In this document: in pieces, positions 62,426 to 64,000 of the stretch
How positions within the stretch are numbered: the stretch's first letter is position 1
How the letters are laid out: each line of letters starts with the position of its first letter
From: Paenibacillus sabinae T27
GTDB taxonomy: Bacteria; Bacillota; Bacilli; Paenibacillales; Paenibacillaceae
NCBI RefSeq assembly: GCF_000612505.1
Contig: NZ_CP004078.1
Location: forward strand, 4,413,280 to 4,477,279
Direction: 5' to 3'
Length of the DNA: 64,000 nt
Notes under the pieces: model-generated
Told to the model about the DNA's origin: nothing
The model's database searches: none
The model's input: only the letters and a program-made list of their open reading frames with translations
Position numbers and translations under genes: made by a program

Positions 62426-62599
62426 CTTCGCACTCTCCTCTCAAATATTCGTAAGGGCAACCGGAGTCTACCCGCGTCGTTCGTAAGCCTCACAAGTTCG
62501 GGCGCAAAGCCCAAACGGGTTGTGCCCGGATTTTACCGGGCCTCGCCTATATAGCTTTGAGATTGCATAAAATGCAACCTCATCCGTTCCCTACAACGC

Positions 62600-62635
62600 A
62601 AAAAAGACGCCGTCTCCCGGAAGGAGCCTAGCGTC
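62600..62635 (-). terminator. Terminator after the DNA ligase transcript
   Basis: On the minus strand GACGC..GGCTCC pairs with GGGAG..GGCGTC and is followed by TTTTTT. It separates the ligase transcript from the small early genes. Confidence 0.7.
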
Positions 62636-62682
62636 ATCACAGCGAATATTTAACGTAATACAACCGCAGAAAGGACGGTTTT

Positions 62683-62937
62683 ATCGAACTATTTGCGGCA
62701 GCCCTAGCGCAAGCCCGCGTCACTGTGCGCGAGAAGGACGGGCGTAACGAAGCCCCGGAGCGTAGCGGAGTGATTGAGAAGTATACGCCAAATTGCGTTA
62801 AAGTGGCCGGCACGTACTATATGCGCAGCGAGTACGAATTTAAAACGATGTAAAGGAATCTTTTTAAGACGTTCGAACTGTGGAAACGCGCCTTCCCTAA
62901 CGCAATCCCATACGAATATAAAGGGCTTAAACGATAA
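62683..62937 (+). pseudogene. Decayed small phage gene (near-cognate start, internal stop)
   Basis: A plus-strand frame of 85 codons with convincing protein sequence. It begins after aaagga at ATC (62683) and encodes ELFAAALAQARVTVREKDG then VAGTYYMRSEYEFKTM, followed by TAA at 62851. After it the same frame continues NLFKTFELWKRAFPNAIPYE to a stop at 62935. A single G-to-T change (GAA to TAA) would explain the break. Reading through the stop gives one domain-like protein. It could also be two very short genes, but the second part has no start. Confidence 0.45.
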
Positions 62938-63796
62938 ACTCCGTAAACACCGGACTACGCAGCATCCCCGCTTTTGTCCAATTACGTATCTTAACACGCG
63001 CCCGTATGCGCGGCTCCAAGCGCACAAACTCACGGTCCTCGCCGGTAATTAGCGGCTTCACAACGCCATAGAACGCCCGCTTATGCGTAGGCGTCGCGCC
63101 AAACTCGATTATGCCGGCGGGCCGTAACTTTCCGCGATCGTCCGCAACTGACGCCAGCCATCCGAAATCACCCTTACGGTAGCCCGTTATGAATACGTCG
63201 GCGTACGTCCAGTTAATGACCTTTTGCCACGCGGAGTGCCGGCGGCTGACATATACGCTGTCCTTCCGCTTGGCGACCACGCCTTCCATGTTGCGCGCCT
63301 GCATCTGTGCAAACAGCGCCTCGCCCGCTCCCTCAACGTATGGGATCACGCCGAAATTAGCGCTAGGCAACGATAGCCTAGCGAGTATGGCCTTCCGTTC
63401 CAGAAGCGGTAAGTTACGCACGTCTTCGCCTTTATAGCGCAGAATATCGAATACAACGAACGTGACCGGCAATTCCTTCGTGAGCTGCCGTATCTTATCC
63501 GCCCGTTTCGCCTGGAAACGCGACATTACGGATTCGAAGTCAACCGCGCCGGTCAGCGGATCTACGCACGCGATTTCACCGTCAAGTAGTACATCATACG
63601 GGAATAGTGTGCCGGTAGAGCCGTTTATTTCCGGATATTGGCGTGTACATTCGTTGTTATGGCGTGTATATAGGCGCACGTTGCCGGTATCTTGCGAGTA
63701 TATTAAGCGGTGTCCGTCAATCTTCGGCTCGAAAATATAGCGCGAGTCTGAGAACGGGGCGACCGCTGTTTCGAGTAACATCGGGGATATGAACAT
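62927..63796 (-). CDS. ATP-dependent DNA ligase
   Basis: 289 residues. Nucleotidyltransferase motif I EPKIDGHR has the adenylated Lys25; motifs III (LLDGEIACVD), IV (MEGVVAKRKDS) and V (AWQKVINWT) follow. An OB-fold (about 205-289) completes a minimal ligase of the YoqV/LigB phage type. It seals nicks during phage replication or recombination. It differs from the NAD-dependent host ligase. ATG start; the gene ends a few bases into the decayed plus-strand frame. Confidence 0.9.
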   Translation of the reverse strand: MFISPMLLETAVAPFSDSRYIFEPKIDGHRLIYSQDTGNVRLYTRHNNECTRQYPEINGSTGTLFPYDVLLDGEIACVDPLTGAVDFESVMSRFQAKRADKIRQLTKELPVTFVVFDILRYKGEDVRNLPLLERKAILARLSLPSANFGVIPYVEGAGEALFAQMQARNMEGVVAKRKDSVYVSRRHSAWQKVINWTYADVFITGYRKGDFGWLASVADDRGKLRPAGIIEFGATPTHKRAFYGVVKPLITGEDREFVRLEPRIRARVKIRNWTKAGMLRSPVFTEFIV

Positions 63797-63865
63797 AAAA
63801 CCGCCTCCACTCCGATTATAGCGCGTTGGTGCACCGGGGAGAGACGGTAAGTTATGGGACTTCGA

Positions 63866-64000
63866 TCACTCCGGTCTTAAATGCCACGCCTCCACATACG
63901 CAAGCCGCCCGCTCTCGTCCGCTATCACCGTTACCTTACGTCCACCCTTCGCGCTGATCCGATACCCTACGCCATCCTCACGCTTTCCTGCGCTAATCTC
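63866..64000 (-). CDS. C-terminal part of an unidentified phage early protein
   Basis: 45 codons reading into the window from the right and ending in TGA (63866-63868). The visible sequence (GYRISAKGGRKVTVIADE; YVEAWHLRPE) is beta-rich and basic. The start lies beyond the window, so no family can be named. It precedes the ligase gene by about 70 bases on the same strand. Confidence 0.55.
   Translation of the reverse strand, partial: EISAGKREDGVGYRISAKGGRKVTVIADESGRLAYVEAWHLRPE

Larger units (their letters stand above)
33476..64000. mobile_element. Siphovirus prophage (partial, continues beyond the window)
   Basis: A contiguous block of about 37 phage genes: terminase, portal, scaffold, major capsid, head-tail joining, tail, tape measure, baseplate and lysis genes on the minus strand, with early genes near the right edge. 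The left limit is at the tRNA-Leu gene. The lysis end is next to the tRNA, so the integrase and the other att site are expected past 64000. Long non-contractile tail genes (tape measure, Dit, Tal, and no sheath) indicate a siphovirus. Confidence 0.9.

Noticed and set aside
62704..63033. Minus-strand 109-codon frame overlapping the DNA ligase end
   Set aside because: It overlaps a well-supported gene and a plus-strand frame with better protein-like sequence, has no Shine-Dalgarno, and its composition looks like a shadow frame.
33476..64000. CRISPR array
   Set aside because: No regularly spaced direct repeats with unique spacers were seen; the only short tandem repeats are the in-frame 24-bp units and the 10-bp pair near the att site.

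Overview
The window looks like a chromosomal segment of a nitrogen-fixing Paenibacillus or close relative. The evidence is a small acid-soluble spore protein gene, a LiaFSR/PspA envelope-stress cluster, YesMN-type two-component genes, secreted glucan hydrolases, nitrogenase-family genes and a GlnR-type operator. About half of the window is host DNA. The right half, from about 33.5 kb to the end, is one side of a siphovirus prophage that runs off the window.

Layout. 0-3 kb: two co-directional genes for NifD-like and NifK-like proteins with all the P-cluster-type cysteines. 3-9.6 kb: housekeeping genes (an rRNA methyltransferase, a Ktr potassium-channel gating subunit, sspI, prfC, zwf, ywmB). 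9.9-14.7 kb: a seven-gene minus-strand lia/psp cluster. 15-16.4 kb: an IS110-family insertion sequence with a structured non-coding end that may encode its bridge RNA. 16.4-21.1 kb: a YesM/YesN two-component system with a solute-binding lipoprotein. 21.2-28.8 kb: a secreted glucan-degradation island (GH66 dextranase, GH31, a TapA-like secreted protein, GH13). 28.9-33.2 kb: a second nitrogenase-family block on the minus strand (NifE-like, NifN-like, then NifX-like and NifH). An exact GlnR/TnrA box lies downstream of the predicted nifX-nifH promoter and a near-match lies upstream.

33.4 kb to the end: a tRNA-Leu(CAA) gene whose acceptor stem is broken on the side facing the prophage, then the prophage. 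Its late genes read right to left: small and large terminase, portal, minor head, scaffold, SU10-type major capsid, head-tail joining proteins, major tail, G/GT chaperones with a -1 frameshift, tape measure, Dit, fibre, a tail protein with a deacetylase domain, Tal, holin and endolysin. Two homing-endonuclease-like genes interrupt the structural module. Three plus-strand cargo genes lie beside the tRNA. Part of the early region (resolvase, small proteins, a HTH protein, ATP-dependent DNA ligase) is at the right edge. The integrase is not in the window.

The most interesting items are: (1) a nitrogenase-like system split over two loci with no NifB in view, whose NifE-like scaffold keeps the O-cluster cysteines but has lost the cofactor-ligating cysteine; (2) four phage structural genes, and one decayed early ORF, that seem to start at near-cognate codons (ATC, ATA, ACG) at normal distance from a Shine-Dalgarno sequence; (3) the tRNA-Leu/prophage junction. 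All functional calls come from reading motifs and domain order; no database search was run.
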